Below are positions 11,847 through 24,000 of a DNA stretch of 64,000 nucleotides, piece after piece. The notes under the pieces are model-generated. The model was not told the origin of the DNA and did not search any database. It saw only the letters and a list, made by a program, of their open reading frames with translations. The first letter of the stretch is position 1, and every line of letters begins with the position of its first letter. Source of the DNA: Massospora cicadina (lineage: Eukaryota; Entomophthoromycota; Entomophthoromycetes; Entomophthorales; Entomophthoraceae); contig JAKSZP010009514.1 of the NCBI GenBank assembly GCA_022478985.1, positions 41,461 through 105,460 of the forward strand, written 5' to 3'. A program made the translations under genes and the position numbers.

Positions 11847-11948
11847 TGGAGAGAAACTATGGTGGGCAATTGAGCTTACTTTTTTCCATATAATTTGTTC
11901 AGAAAGTTACACTGAGCAGAAAGAGAGCTTTGTTATCTCTACATTTAT

Positions 11949-12578
11949 AAAATTTAATATTTCTTTGTTTGTAGATTGTATAATTATTTATTAGCCATGA
12001 TATAACTTTTTCTAATTGGTGGAAAACTCTTGTAAAGAATATACTATGAATTTTAGAAGATAATAATATAGTGTATAGAAAATCAATCTATAAAAATTTC
12101 ATGTTACAAAACACATATAATTTAGCCATTTGGATGTAACAGGATACTAGCTTTATTGTATTTTCTTATAATTTTTTATATTAATATACCTTTTAGCTTT
12201 CTCATGGGATAGTAGCTAAACTAGTCATAGCAAGTGTAAAGCTTATTGTCATATAGCATGCTGATGTAAATAAGACTTTGCTGGCACTCAGGAAGAGTTA
12301 TCACCCAAAGCAACATCCAGAATACCACTGGTACAGACATCTATATTGTGAGATGCAAAGAGAATAAGGAAACCATGAGCACTAGCCATAAATTCCTAAA
12401 AATTGGAAATTGTAGTCACTGTCTAACAAACTATTTTAAATTCATAAATGAAATTTTATTGTTGAGGAATACTTATTTACAAGCTAATGATTGGAAAAGG
12501 AAAATGGAGTGATAGCATAATCTGTTATGGACTGCATCCTAATAAGCTCACTGGATAAGGAACTGGAATTAGGTGCAC
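11949..12578. other. AT-rich spacer without recognisable features
   Basis: No ORF or repeat boundary was found between the hLINE-B1 target site and the inferred start of the G6 LTR at about 12,579. Confidence 0.5.
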
Positions 12579-12717
12579 TGTTGATATTTGGGTTTGACTA
12601 ACCATAGGATATTGTCATCAGTACTATTATCCCCAATACCCTATAGATTTGCCTTTACCTTGTCCAACTATCTATATCCTTCAACAGATCAATTCCAAAT
12701 GGTCCGCCTGCAGATAC

Positions 12718-12918
12718 TATTATAATATAGGTTTTTTGTTGTCTCACAATTGCGTTTTCACACCTGAATTTTAACAATTAATTGTAGAAGAAATATTTTC
12801 TCTACTGTGAGATAATTATATTGTAAGAGGGTTATTTGCCCACTTATAGTTAAACTAATAATAATAAATTTAACTTTAAGTATTTTTTATGTGATTTTTA
12901 TTAGCAAATATGGAAGGG
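12718..12918 (-). repeat. G3 3' LTR, fragment 1 of 3
   Basis: It aligns with 30,209-30,420 of the intact LTR, for example GCGTTTTCACA and the run ending TGATTTTTATTAG. The terminal bases TATTATAATATAGG correspond to TGTTGGAATTCAGG in the other LTR, several of the changes being G-to-A or C-to-T. Confidence 0.75.
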
Positions 12919-13598
12919 TGTTGGACTATTACAAGTCCAATATTGTAGTAAGAGTGATTTGATTGAAATAATGTCAAAATTGGCCAAAAGATCCTGGCTG
13001 ATTCTTGAAGGACCCATCAATTGGGGCAATTCAATTCCAATTAATTCTCAGCCAAATTATCCAACTTTTATAAATAAGGTTGTGCCAAAACTGTGGCCAA
13101 ATACTGAAAGTTATGCCAAGGCTCCTCCATGGCCCCTCAATACTTCATCTCAAATGCTTAGGCGGAGACCACCCCTTTTTATAGGGGTGGAGGGGGTCCC
13201 ACAAGGTGAAGATATTTTCTCATCTATTGATTGAGTTAAATATCAAATCTTTGCCAAGCGGACTAGTTCTATACAGTATCAACCCTCCATTGGTTGTTCC
13301 ATTGAAGATAAGTGAATTTGACTGATCTGATAGATTGAATCCTAATATTCTCTAATTTGGACTTTACTAAGAAATTTAAACTTCAAGCCTCAACATTTTA
13401 AATACAAGGTATCAACTTATTAAGAAAATTCTCTTTTTACCCCTTAATACCAATAATAAAATATATAAAAACCCACCTTTTAGTATTTATTAGTGTTTGA
13501 TCTTATTAATAGCAGTGGTGAAAAAATCCCTGAATTATACTGTTGGAAATAAGGTAAAAAAGGCACTAGCAAGCATCTTCAACACTTAAAATTCAACA
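12919..13598 (+). repeat. G1 5' LTR
   Basis: This 680-bp LTR begins TGTTGGA and ends TTCAACA. A TTTTTATAGGGG box lies near 13,176-13,187, flanked by CCACCCC and the conserved GGGGGTCCCACAAGGTG block. Both are shared with the G3 LTRs. Confidence 0.85.
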
Positions 13599-13600
13599 AG

Positions 13601-13618
13601 TGGCGCTCACTACAGGGT
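13601..13618 (+). promoter_or_regulatory. G1 primer binding site
   Basis: TGGCGCTCACTACAGGGT lies two bases after the LTR. TGG is the complement of the tRNA CCA end. The same site recurs in G3, G5 and, in degraded form, G6. Confidence 0.7.
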
Positions 13619-13653
13619 AAACACTGTATACCACAAAAATTCCTGAGTAAAAA

Positions 13654-14984
13654 TGACGACTGTGCTGGAACCAATGCTAGCTACTTTAGAGCAACAACTA
13701 GACAGTGCTTTGTCTCGCTTCAAAAGGCTTGAGCAGCACTCTCCCTAAGTCCTTTATGGTGCCTCCCCTAATATACACAAACCTCTGTTCAGAAACAAGT
13801 TCACACCTGGTGAGGACAGTATTGCCTCCTTCCTGTTCGCTTTGAATCAGTGATGGAAGGAGAGACTGACCATCAAAAAAACCAAGTATATCCTTCCCTG
13901 TTTGAGTCATATGTCTCAAGAGATAATAGTTTCCCATATGACCAACCTTAGCACCTGGGTAAAAGTCAAACAAATGCTTATTAATGAATTTTGCTCCCCA
14001 CAGAGTTTACAATGGCAAAAACAGGCCTTTATGTGCCTTAGCCTTCAAGAGAGAGAAATGATCACCTCTTTTGTTGAGTGCCCTTATAGTAAAGCTCAAC
14101 CTCTGTCGCTTGCTTTTGTTCCCACTTGATGGCACTATTGCTGCTGTTTTGGCTGGATTGGCGCCTCATCCCTCTTTGGTGATGCGGAACTCTTCCTTCA
14201 AGCATTCTTTCAAAGAGATTCGGATATCAAGGAGGGTTTACTGGCAGTGGTTGACTTCTACAAACATGATGAAATTCAAAAAGCTCTGAAATAAGCATCT
14301 CTTATAACCTCTCCAGCCTCTTCTATGGCTGTTTCCCCTTTAAAATCTGCTCTCACAAAGCTGCCACCATGAGATGCGCCTCCCCTCATGTAAAAATATG
14401 CAGAGAGTACTAGCAGTGACAGGGCAGCACTCCCCTTCATCTTATATTTCCAAAGCTCAGTTGGCAAAGTTAGCTATTACTTTGCCTCGGTCCCCTCCTT
14501 CTTAGGAGCAGTCCTCCAAAGTTCCTGAAGTGTCTCATCCCTCTGATGTGCTACCTCTATCCCCATTGGCATCTCCGCTAGCTGTACCTCATCCAAAACC
14601 TATGGCCATGGGACAGCCCAACCCTGTCCCTTCCAAGGCCAAAGTCAAAGCCATTACAATTCCAATGCTTACCCAAAAGTTAATACAGTGAAGGACCAAC
14701 CCCAGGACCTATCTTGCCATAAGGGAAGCCCTGAACCTACCACACACCCTATGATCTCTCTGACGTTCATTGAGAATCCCTCTGACGATAAATCTGAAGG
14801 GGGTTGTGAAGATGATGGTAACTATGTTCTAGGAGCCTCAGGTGAAGTGGAGGTACCTGACAGGTTGAATCCAGAAAGAGTAGATATGGCTAGGGTACCC
14901 CACCAAACATATCTTTATCAGATGTTGAGAGACGTGGAGGATATTGATAGGCCAGTGACGCTGAACATCTCATTGCCACAGTGA
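13654..14984 (+). pseudogene. G1 gag remnant
   Basis: An ATG at 13,654 opens MTTVLEPMLATLEQQLDSAL and a stop follows at about 13,746. Gag-like helices continue in the frames near 13,902-14,129 (CLSHMSQEIIV, WVKVKQMLINEFCSPQSL), which match G3 gag at 29,943-29,740. A distal open frame at 14,688-14,984 matches G3 near 29,000. Gag would form the particle that packages element RNA. Many stops and shifts are present. Confidence 0.65.
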
Positions 14985-15089
14985 TATGATCCACTTAGAG
15001 TGTGCATACATTACAGTCTATCTGGTATAAATTCCCTGAAACTTCCAAACGCCTTGCTTCTACTCTCCAGATAAAGGAGGTCCTCGCTC

Positions 15090-18000
15090 TTCCCCCCAAC
15101 TTGGGTGGAACCTTAACAAAAGTTGAGGTTGTTTCAATGGAGTACAAGTTGTTGCTATCCTTGACACCAAATCCCATGTGAAAGTTGTATCATCAAAGCT
15201 TATGAAAAAATTAAGCTGTCCCCTGACCTCAACTATAATCAGGAGTTTAGCACTGCTGGTCTGACCAACACCCGTGCTATTGGGGCCTACTCATCTTTAT
15301 CCATCCGATTTGGGAAACTCCTCCTCTCAGCCCCAGCGGTGGCCTTAGCCAACAATACTTATTACATGCTCATTAGTACCCAGTTTATACTCAAGTATGA
15401 TGGTATTATCAATCTTAAGCAGGGTTATTTCTCTCGGCTTAACTATGAGGTTCCCCTGATTTTGGACCACAATGAGATTAAAAAAGGAATACACTTGCAC
15501 GGTTGAGTATCCTTTATCCGCCTTATCCTTATGCTATATGACGGTGGGATGAAATACCAAGATTCTTTCTAAATCAGTGAATGCCCTCGAGGGAATTCCG
15601 TTTTATGCAGCCTAAGAGGTGTTAATTAAAATGGGTGAACAAAAGGTGATTGACACCAAGATTACCCTGCAATTCCCCCACAACTGCCTGCTGCACATAA
15701 TTAGCATCAATTGAATCAGTCCGTTAGAGCCTCAAGAACTACCAGGCATCCTAGATCCAGACTACCAACATCCTATCATTATTCTACTGGGAAATCTTAC
15801 CAGTAAGGACATGTTTATAAAGAAACACCAGGAGCTCGGAAAAGGTCTGCTGATCCCATTAAGGAGATCAACCAGGTCCACTGCATTGGGTCTATGTCAG
15901 ACATGGGCCTACCTGCTGACAAATCATTATATACATTGTCTGACGTTCATATATCCAATGATATAACCCCTGCAAAGCTTATTAAAGTTATAAGTTATTG
16001 GAGTCCTACAGCGACATATTCTCTAAATGTGAGACCGACTATGGTCATATGAAGGGTTAGATTCTTACCATCGACATTGGGATGCTAGTCCCGTCCAATC
16101 AAAACATTGTTATAAGTTAAAAGTCGAGGAGAAACAGATGAGAACGGAGCTCAAACAGCTATTAGACGCTGGGCTACTGGTACCTTTGCAAAGTCCCTAG
16201 TCCCCTCTTCTCCTTATAAAAAAGGAAAATGGGGGTCATCAGGTTGTGATAGACTACTTCCAGATAAATAACCTCACAAAGAAAAATAGCTATCTCATCC
16301 CTCGCATTGACGACGTGATAGTACAACTCTCTAGATCTAAGTTCATTTTTGTTATGGACTTAGGAAGCGGCTATTGGCAGATGGACCTCTCTCCCCAAGA
16401 TCAGGAGAAATTCGCTCTGATTTGCAGCAAAGGCCTATTCCAGCCCACCTAATTACCTCAAAGGGTGCTTCGCTCCTGCAACTTTCCAGTGAGCCATGGA
16501 TCACATCTTGCAGGACCTCAAGTTAAGTTGCGTTATTGTCTATCTTGAAGACATTACGGTGTTTTCTAAGATCTTTAATGACCATCTTGCTCACATGAAA
16601 GAAGTCCTCCAACGCTTACATCAGTCCAACCTTAAATTAAAGCCCTTCAGGTTCACTTTTTTCCAGGAAAGTTAGATTTCCTTGGACATGCTATCTCATA
16701 GGACGGGGTTAAACCCCTCCAAGACAAGTTTGAGCCTATACTCAAAATGCCTGCTCCCAGAACCCTGCGCGATATCCAGGTATTCTTGGGTATGATGGGG
16801 ATTACCACCAAAATATCCCCAAGTTTGACCAGCTAAGTGATCCTCTTTTATGGATATTATCTAAGAACGTGCTTTTTCATTGGGGAGATGAACAAAAGGA
16901 TGCCTTTGAGATGCTAAAGCAGTTGTTACAAAAGCGCCCTATCCTGCGCCATCCTAATTAAAATAAACATTTACTTTTGTTTACCAATGCTCTCTGACTA
17001 CGTGTTGGAGACATTCTGGCGCAATTGGATGACAATGGAGTGAATCATCCCATTTCCTATTTCAGCAAGACGTTATCCATGGCTGAATGCAACTACAGTG
17101 TCATCAAAAAGGAGTGCCTTGTGGTCCTGATGGCTGTAAAATATTACTGCCCTTTTTTATGGAACTTCCTTCATTGTAATCACTGACCACGCCTCCATGA
17201 AGTGGTTACAAAATATGAAGGATCCCACTGGGCGGTTGGCTCACTGGGCCTTAAATCTCCAACACTATGATATGAAGATTGAGCACCGAGCTGGAAACCG
17301 CCATATGAACGTTGATGGCTTGACTTGGCTGCCTATCCTTCAACTAGATAATAGTGAATCAGAGAGGCTGCATGACCTCCTTATGACCCCTGCGACCTTG
17401 GAAGACGAGGATTAACCCATCCAGAAAATGTTAGCCTGATACTCCCACAACACCAAGATAAAAAGTGGGAAGTTGTATTTAAAATAGGAATGAATTAGTT
17501 GCCTTATCTCCGACCTTATGAGCGAGTTCCTGTGATCATGGAGGTCCTTTCTATGCTGGGGCACAGTGGAGTGTGTAAAACTTACAAGTAGGTTAAGGAT
17601 TAGTATTACTGGGAAGATCATGGAGTCTATCATTAAAGTGCTGGATGCCTGCTTAATCTGTAAGAAGCAGTTCAGTTATAAACCCAAGTATCAATACCAA
17701 CCCACTACGCATCAACAACCATTTCATACAATAAGCTTGGACGTAGTAGGTCCGCTATCTAAGACTACAAGTGAGAATCGCTATATTCTGGTAAGCATTG
17801 GTCACTTCACCAAATGGGCTGAAGCGGTTGCCCTTCCTTCCCAGACTGCAAAAGCTACTTCCACCTTCCTCCATCAACATATTTTCACCTGGAATAGTTT
17901 TCCCCAGGTCCTACTATGTGACAATGGGAAGAATTTCACCTCGCGGGTGGTAAGCTTTTGGCTACTTCCATGGGGACGCAGCAACTTTTCTCGCCCCCTA

Positions 18001-18540
18001 AAACCCCTCCACAAATGATACTGTGGAAAGATCAAATGGAACCCTGGTTTTCATATTACAAAAGATGGCAAGCTCAGATCCCCTATACTGGGATCAATTC
18101 TTACCTAATGCCCTCATGGCCTACCATACCAGATACCATCAAATCTTTAAAATGTCTCCCTTTCACATATTATATGTTTGGGAACTAGGAGTACCATCCC
18201 TGCTAGCAAAAGACGTCTTCTCTGATATGACAGATGATCCTGAAAAAGCCCTGAAAAGATTATCATAACGCAGCACCCAGATGCAGTTTGATGCCATGAT
18301 TAACCTAGCTAAAACGGTAACCAAAGAAGGGGTAGCTGCAATTGAGCATAGAAAGCTCCTCCCTTCCTTTCAAATGTCAGACTTAATATTGTATAATCAT
18401 AATCATATCACTCACAGAAGTGAAAAGCTTGAGTCTATTTGGGAAGGACCTTTTGTAGTCAATTATAAGTGAGGGGATGAGTATTCCATTTAGTCCCTTG
18501 CTTCTGGCCTTACAATTAACTGAGTGCATGGCTGGTTTCT
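15090..18540 (+). pseudogene. G1 pol remnant: protease, RT, RNase H, integrase
   Basis: A protease-like segment lies at about 15,120-15,480. The RT region starts near 16,130 (MRTELKQLLDAGLLVP) and continues in 16,246-16,452 (DYFQINNLTKKNSYLIPRID, GYWQMDL). The catalytic box near 16,530 reads YLED rather than YxDD. RNase H is near 16,970-17,200 (NHPISYFSKT), followed by the connection HRAGNRHMNVDGLT. The integrase core at 17,566-18,018 has LDVVGPL and CDNGKNFTS. Later frames carry LIYWD-like and SIWEGPFVV, the GPF module. Numerous stops make it dead. Confidence 0.8.
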
Positions 18541-18568
18541 GCGCCCTTATTCTTCTCCTAACACTCTT

Positions 18569-18579
18569 GAAGGGGTTAA
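18569..18579 (+). promoter_or_regulatory. G1 polypurine tract
   Basis: GAAGGGGTTAA directly precedes the 3' LTR start. The G3 counterpart is AAGGGGGTAA on the minus strand at about 25,224-25,233. Confidence 0.6.
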
Positions 18580-19264
18580 TGTCAGACAATTACAAGTCCA
18601 ATATTGTAATAAGAGTGATTTGGTTGATAATAATGATGAAATTGGCAAAAAGGCCCTGGACAATTCTTGGTGGAACCCATCAAATTGAGGCAATTAAATT
18701 CCAAATAATTCTCAGCCAAATTGTCCAACTTTTATAAATCAGGTTATGCCAAAACTGTGGCCAAATACTGAAAGTTATGCCGAGGCTCCTCCATGGCCCC
18801 TCAATACTTCATCTCAAATGCTTATGCGGAGACCACCCCCTTTTATAGGGGTGGAGGGGGTCCCACAAGGTGAAGATATTTTCTCACCTATTGATTGAGT
18901 TGAATATATCATATCTTTGCCAAGCAAACTAGTTCTATACAGTATCAACCCTCCATTGGTTGTTCCATTGAAGAAAAATGAGTCTCAACTGATCTGATAG
19001 GTCAAATCCCAATATTCCCTAATTTGGACTTTACTAAGCAATTTAAACTTCAAGCCTCAACATTTTAAATACAAGGTATCAACTTATTAAGAGGATTCTC
19101 TTTTTACCCTTTGGGGCACTAATAAAATATAAAAATTTCACCTTTTAGTATTTATTAGTGTTTGTTCTTATTAATATCAGTAATTTAATAATCCCCTAAA
19201 TTATATTGTTGAAATTTAGATAAGAAAGGCACCAGTGAGCATCTCCCACACCTAAAATCTAATA
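18580..19264 (+). repeat. G1 3' LTR
   Basis: This 685-bp LTR aligns along its whole length with 12,919-13,598. Its end reads AATCTAATA against AATTCAACA in the 5' copy, with two C-to-T changes in CA context. Confidence 0.85.
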
Positions 19265-19754
19265 GAAAAGGTTAAGAAGCAACCCTATTAGTAAATGATG
19301 CTTAGTCTTAAAAAAATCAAAGCTCAAAGTGAGTTGGATGGAAAATTTGGTATAAGCTGGGTGCATCCAAATTTGGTAATAAAAGCTTTTGATCTATTGG
19401 AGCTCTTGAAACCTTCCTCGCTTGGATGGAACAGCTGATGGAGAGTTGGTATCAGGTAGGACTAGTCCAATAGGTAAAGATTTGATATATTTAACCCAAT
19501 CAGTGGGCAGGAAAATATTTGAACCTTGTGGGACCCCCTCCAACCCTATAAAAGGGGGTTGTATCCGCCTAGGTGTGTAAATTATACTGGAAGTGGCCCA
19601 TGGAGGAACCTCAGACAAAATCCCCTGATTCTGCTGCATGGTCAGTGCAATCTGATTGCCCAAACATGTGCTATTTGCCTGAGAAGAATTAATAAAAGTG
19701 TTACCCCAATTTCAGGATTCCACCAAGAATTGACCAGGGGCCTTTGGCCAATAT
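19265..19754 (-). repeat. G3 3' LTR, fragment 2 of 3
   Basis: It continues the G3 LTR after the G1 insertion and aligns with about 30,410-30,895 (GCTGGGTGCATCCAAATTTG, GGCAGGAAAATATTTG, CCCTATAAAAGGGGG-like box). It stops at the AATAT target site of G2. Confidence 0.85.
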
Positions 19755-20387
19755 TGTCAGGGTAAATCCTGACATTAGTGGAATTCCTAAGATTATAGAT
19801 ATTATCAGTCAGATCAATATGATATGTGATGAAGTTAGATCGAATAATTGCATACCAAATTAATGATTGTAGTGAAAATATTCGATCAATTGTTTAAATT
19901 ACTTTATTTGCAATACTATTCAGTCAATTAATCGCACCAAAATGAATTTATGATGAGACTGAGACGATTTCCACTGCCTTTCAAAATTACATGCAAGTTG
20001 CAATCCCATAATCTCCAGAGAAAAATAGTGCACTGTTTAAAATCAATTAAGCTTAGGTAAGTCCAGGAAGTTGGATGGTATATAAAACCAAGGCATTCAT
20101 TTGGTTAATCTTTGCGGTCAATTTAATTATTCTTATAATGCAAACACTATTAAGTTTATTTACTAAAGTGTTATCATTACCAATCTACCACCCCAGCCTA
20201 CAAGAAACGCCCTTCCAACTTTCTCCTTTTAAAGCCTTGTCTTTAAGCAACTCCCATACCAGCTTACCCACCATTCCTTATACCTTGACATCTCTTGTGT
20301 CCTTATCATATTGGGCTAAACCCCTTGGTTATGCTAACTCATGGTTAGCTACCCCCAACCAGGTCAGTAGTACACCAGTACCTGAAA
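19755..20387 (+). repeat. G2 5' LTR
   Basis: It begins TGTCAGGGTAAATCCTGACA, which is itself a short inverted repeat, and ends CCTGAAA (CCTGACA in the 3' copy). A TATATAAAA box is at 20,079-20,087. Confidence 0.9.
20079..20087 (+). promoter_or_regulatory. TATA box in G2 5' LTR
   Basis: TATATAAAA lies in sense orientation 300 bp before the LTR end. The same box is at 24,851-24,859 in the 3' LTR. It is the likely core promoter of the element transcript. Confidence 0.55.
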
Positions 20388-20436
20388 ATTCGACTGCCAC
20401 TATTTAAAATAAATATCCCACCACGTTTTTATTATT

Positions 20437-21045
20437 GGGGGCTTTGATATATGCCTTGTTGATGGGAAGTTACCAATTGCTGGTGCGGACGTTTCATCAG
20501 TAAAGAAAGATAAAAGAACTTATAAAGGAGCAGTAGGACCCGGTCAAGTGCAGACAGTTAGTGTGGCCAACCATACACCTATGACTTACCCTACAGTTCC
20601 CTTGTAAAAGAAATTATCTTTAGCTGAAGTGAAAGAAGGTCTTACGTTGTTGGGGGAATACTTTAAAGATTATCCTGAGACCTATTCAGATGATGCACGG
20701 AAAATTATGGAAGTGGGTTCACAACTCACTGGTGATGCGCTGAGTTGGTTTATAAGTAACTTAGAAGAGAACGATAATGTGTGAACTAAATATGGGGAAT
20801 TCAAAAGTCAATTGTTAGCAGCAGCAACCCACACTAATACTAGATTAGAGTCAAGAATAGCCTTGATGAATTTTCAGCAAGAAAAGAAAACTGTTGAGGT
20901 ATACAGAAAGATGTTCCTGGATATCTTTCAGAAGACAGAGTTGGATGAAGAAATGGGAGTGCTTTACTTCAGACAAGGGTTAGGAAGCCGCTTAGCAAAA
21001 TTAATCAGACATCATCCCACCACGCTGCCATTAAAAAGTTATTGA
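20437..21045 (+). pseudogene. G2 gag
   Basis: A coherent frame runs from about 20,437 (DICLVDGKLPIAGADVSSVK) through LTLLGEYFKDYPETYSDDAR and LTGDALSWFISNLEE, the retrotransposon gag helical fold, to 21,045. Internal stops at about 20,606 and 20,782 interrupt it; the second replaces the expected Trp in a W..F gag motif. I find no CCHC knuckle before the protease, so the gag C-terminus may be deleted. Confidence 0.75.
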
Positions 21046-21061
21046 TATCACATAGAATCTA

Positions 21062-24000
21062 ATGGTGAGTGTTGGCGGACCAGAAGAATGCTGTATTCAA
21101 GGGAATTACAATAAGAGAGACCCCCAGACCATCGTTTCCTCATTAAAGAATGATACTCAGTCTTATCCATTATTAAGTGTGAACTTACATGTTGGAAAGA
21201 AGTGTTTGAAAACCATGGCTTTGCTGGACAGTGGGGCCTCACGGAACTTCATCTCAGAGCATGCAGTGAAAATGCTGGGCTTGCATGCAAAGAAACCTTT
21301 GATGAAAGTAACCTTGGGAGATGATGAACAGTCTTTAGCTTACCGCTGCTCACGTCACATTGACTTGAAGTTTGGGGTAAGTAAAATGAAAGTTGAGTTT
21401 TGGGTCCTGCGTAGTTCACCCCATCCTGTAATTCTTGGGTAACCTTGGTGGACACAGGTTGAACTCCAGCACAATTATGGATGGAACTCTATCACAATTA
21501 AGCTAAAGGATAAACTCCTTGAGTGTGTGTTAGAAGAGCATAAAAATTTGGACATGTCCGCAACTGTAAATCAGGTTGGTCCATTGGAGCCTTGCAAAGG
21601 AAAGATCCCTGAGTATCTCTCAAATCGGGCTTCAATTTTTGGAGAGGAGGAGGCTAAGCAACTACCAGCTCATGGATCCTTTGATCACGCGATTGATTTA
21701 CTAGATGGGAAGCAGCCCACCCATGGATTTATTTTAGTTGCAATAAGAGAGAACAAATTGCCCTGAGTGAGATATGGATACAATGCTTGAGAAGGGGTTC
21801 ATATGGGTTTCCCGCTCTCCCTGTTCATCACCCTTGTTGTTTGTTAGTAAGAAGGATGGTGGACTACGGCCATGTATAAACTACCAGAAGCTCAATGATA
21901 TAACCATAAAGAACCGGTATCCCTTACCTGATGCTGATCACTTGAGTGACCAATTGTCTGGAGCTAGAATCTTTTACAAAGTTGACTTGAGGCATGCATT
22001 CAACCAGATACGGATAAAAGAAGGTGATGAGTGGAAAACAGCGTTTAAGACACGATTTGGACTATTTGAGTATCTGGTGATGCCATCTGGGTTGTGCAAC
22101 GCACCTAGTACATTTCAACAAATGATTAATACGGTGCTGGGTGGCTATCTAGATCACTTTTGCGTAGCCTACCTTGATGACATTTTGATCTACAGTAAGA
22201 AGCAGAAGAAACACTTACTGCACTTGAATTTGGTCTTTGAACAACTTGGAAGGTACAACTTGCATGTGAAGCTATCAAAATGTGAGTTTGCACAGGAGAA
22301 AGTTGAATTTCTTGGTTACGTTGTGGGCAGGAATGGGTTCACCATGGCACCTAGCAAAGTGGATGCCATCACATCTTGGCCTACACCTGATAGCTGGAAG
22401 ATGTTTGTAGTTTCTTAGGCTTGGCAAATTTTTGTAGGGATTTTATCAAAGACTTTTCTTCTATTGCGTTACCCTTAACACGGCTTACATCAGAAAGTGT
22501 TCCGTATAAATGGTCTCAGACAGCGGAAAAATCTTTTTCTGACTTGAAGGCTGCCTTTGTTTCTGCACCTGTGTTGGCAATGCCCAATGATGAAAAGCCT
22601 TTGTGGTTGAGACTGATGCTTCAGGATACGCTCTTGGGGGTTTTGTTGCAGGAGGAGGATGATAGCAGGCTGCATCCTGTAGCCTACTATTCCAAGAAAT
22701 TCATCCCAGCGGAATGCAACTATCCTATCTATGACAAGAAAATGTTGGTTGTTGTTCAATGTCTCAAACACTGGCGCCGGTACCTGTGTGGGGCAAAGTA
22801 CCCAGTGAAAGTTTTGACAAACCATAAAGACTTAACTTACTTTTTCTTTCCACGGCAATTGAACCAGCGTCAGGCACGATGGGCACTTACTCTGGCGAAT
22901 TATGACTTAGACATTGGTTACAAACCTGGGAAAACTAATTTAGATCCAGATTCCTTAAGCCAGCGTCCTGACATGATCCCTGAAGAGGGGGAAATTACCA
23001 AGTTTAATACACAGGTGCTTCTGAAGACCAAGGATCCTGCTGCATTATTATCTCATCTTGTGCTAGTGGGCCGTGGAGATGAGATTTTGGATGTTCAAAA
23101 TGATGATGCTTTCTGTCAGAATGTGAAGAATGATCTTACTCAAAACTTAGACAGTATGTTGTACAAAAAGGCTTACTCGTTAAAGGGTCTTTTAGTATTC
23201 TGAAAAGGTTGTTTTTATGCGCCAGAAGGACCTTTAAGATTGGATGTCATGCGCGAGCACCACGATGTAGGCATGGCAGGACACCCTGGGAAGAATAAAA
23301 TGATCCAACTGATTCAAAGAACTTACCGATGACCTGGTCTTAGAGGGGATGTCTTAAAATATGTGTCAGGATGTGAGGTCTGTGGGCGCACCAAGGTTCG
23401 TAGAGTAGATCCTGAAGGACAATTACAGCCATTGTCAAACGCACAAAAGCCATGGGAGTCAATATCCATGGATTTTATAGTAGAGCTACCCCGTTCCCAA
23501 GGATTCAATGCAGTGTTGGTGGTGGTAGATAGATTTACTAAAATGGCTTATTTTATCCCAACTACTAATGTCATGGCTAAAGAGATAACTCATCTGTTTT
23601 TGAGAAATGTATTCCTGCATCATGGTACTCCCAAGGAGGTGATCTCAGACAGAGGGCCTCAATTCACATCAAATTTTTGGAAACAGCTCCTTGTAGACCT
23701 TGAAATCAAGAGATGTTTATCCACTGTATACCATCCACAGACTGATGGACAGACTGAGAGAGTTAATCAGGTGCTGGAGCAGTACCTGAGATGCTATGTT
23801 AATGCAGAGCAGGACAACAGGGTTGAGTTGTTGCCTACGGCCCAGTTCTGTTATAACACTCTAGATCACTCTTCAACTGGAATGTCACCGTTCAAAGCTA
23901 ACTATGGGTATGATGTGAACTGGGAACCATTACCATCTGTTGAAGTGGATAACCCCCTGGGAGGGAATTTTTATGGAACATCCATCAAACTCATGCACTT

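Larger units (their letters stand above)
10017..11932 (-). mobile_element. hLINE-B1, complete ORF1-only half-LINE
   Basis: The element is bounded by a perfect 16-bp TSD, TTATCTCTACATTTAT, at 10,001-10,016 and 11,933-11,948. At 1,916 bp it matches hLINE-B2 (1,917 bp by independent boundaries), so both look full length and not 5'-truncated. The only coding content is one LINE-type ORF1; there is no endonuclease or RT. The 3' end (left side) is an A/T-rich tail preceded by TGTCCATCTCCTGGTTGGC, close to the SINE and LINE tails. It is probably non-autonomous and moved in trans by LINE machinery. Confidence 0.8.
12919..19264 (+). mobile_element. Gypsy G1, decayed, nested in the G3 LTR
   Basis: Its LTRs lie at 12,919-13,598 and 18,580-19,264 and begin TGTTGGACTATTACAAG and TGTCAGACAATTACAAG. 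The flanks are GAAGGG on the left and GAAAAG on the right, an imperfect duplication explained by G-to-A change. The G3 LTR sequence resumes directly after it. The internal region holds gag, protease, RT, RNase H and integrase remnants. LTR and protein similarity to G3 show this is a same-family insertion in opposite orientation. Confidence 0.85.

Noticed and set aside
20075..20407. 110-codon hydrophobic ORF in the G2 5' LTR, repeated at 24,910-25,197
   Set aside because: It lies wholly in the LTR and overlaps the promoter. Its repetition only reflects LTR identity, and the second copy has different ends.
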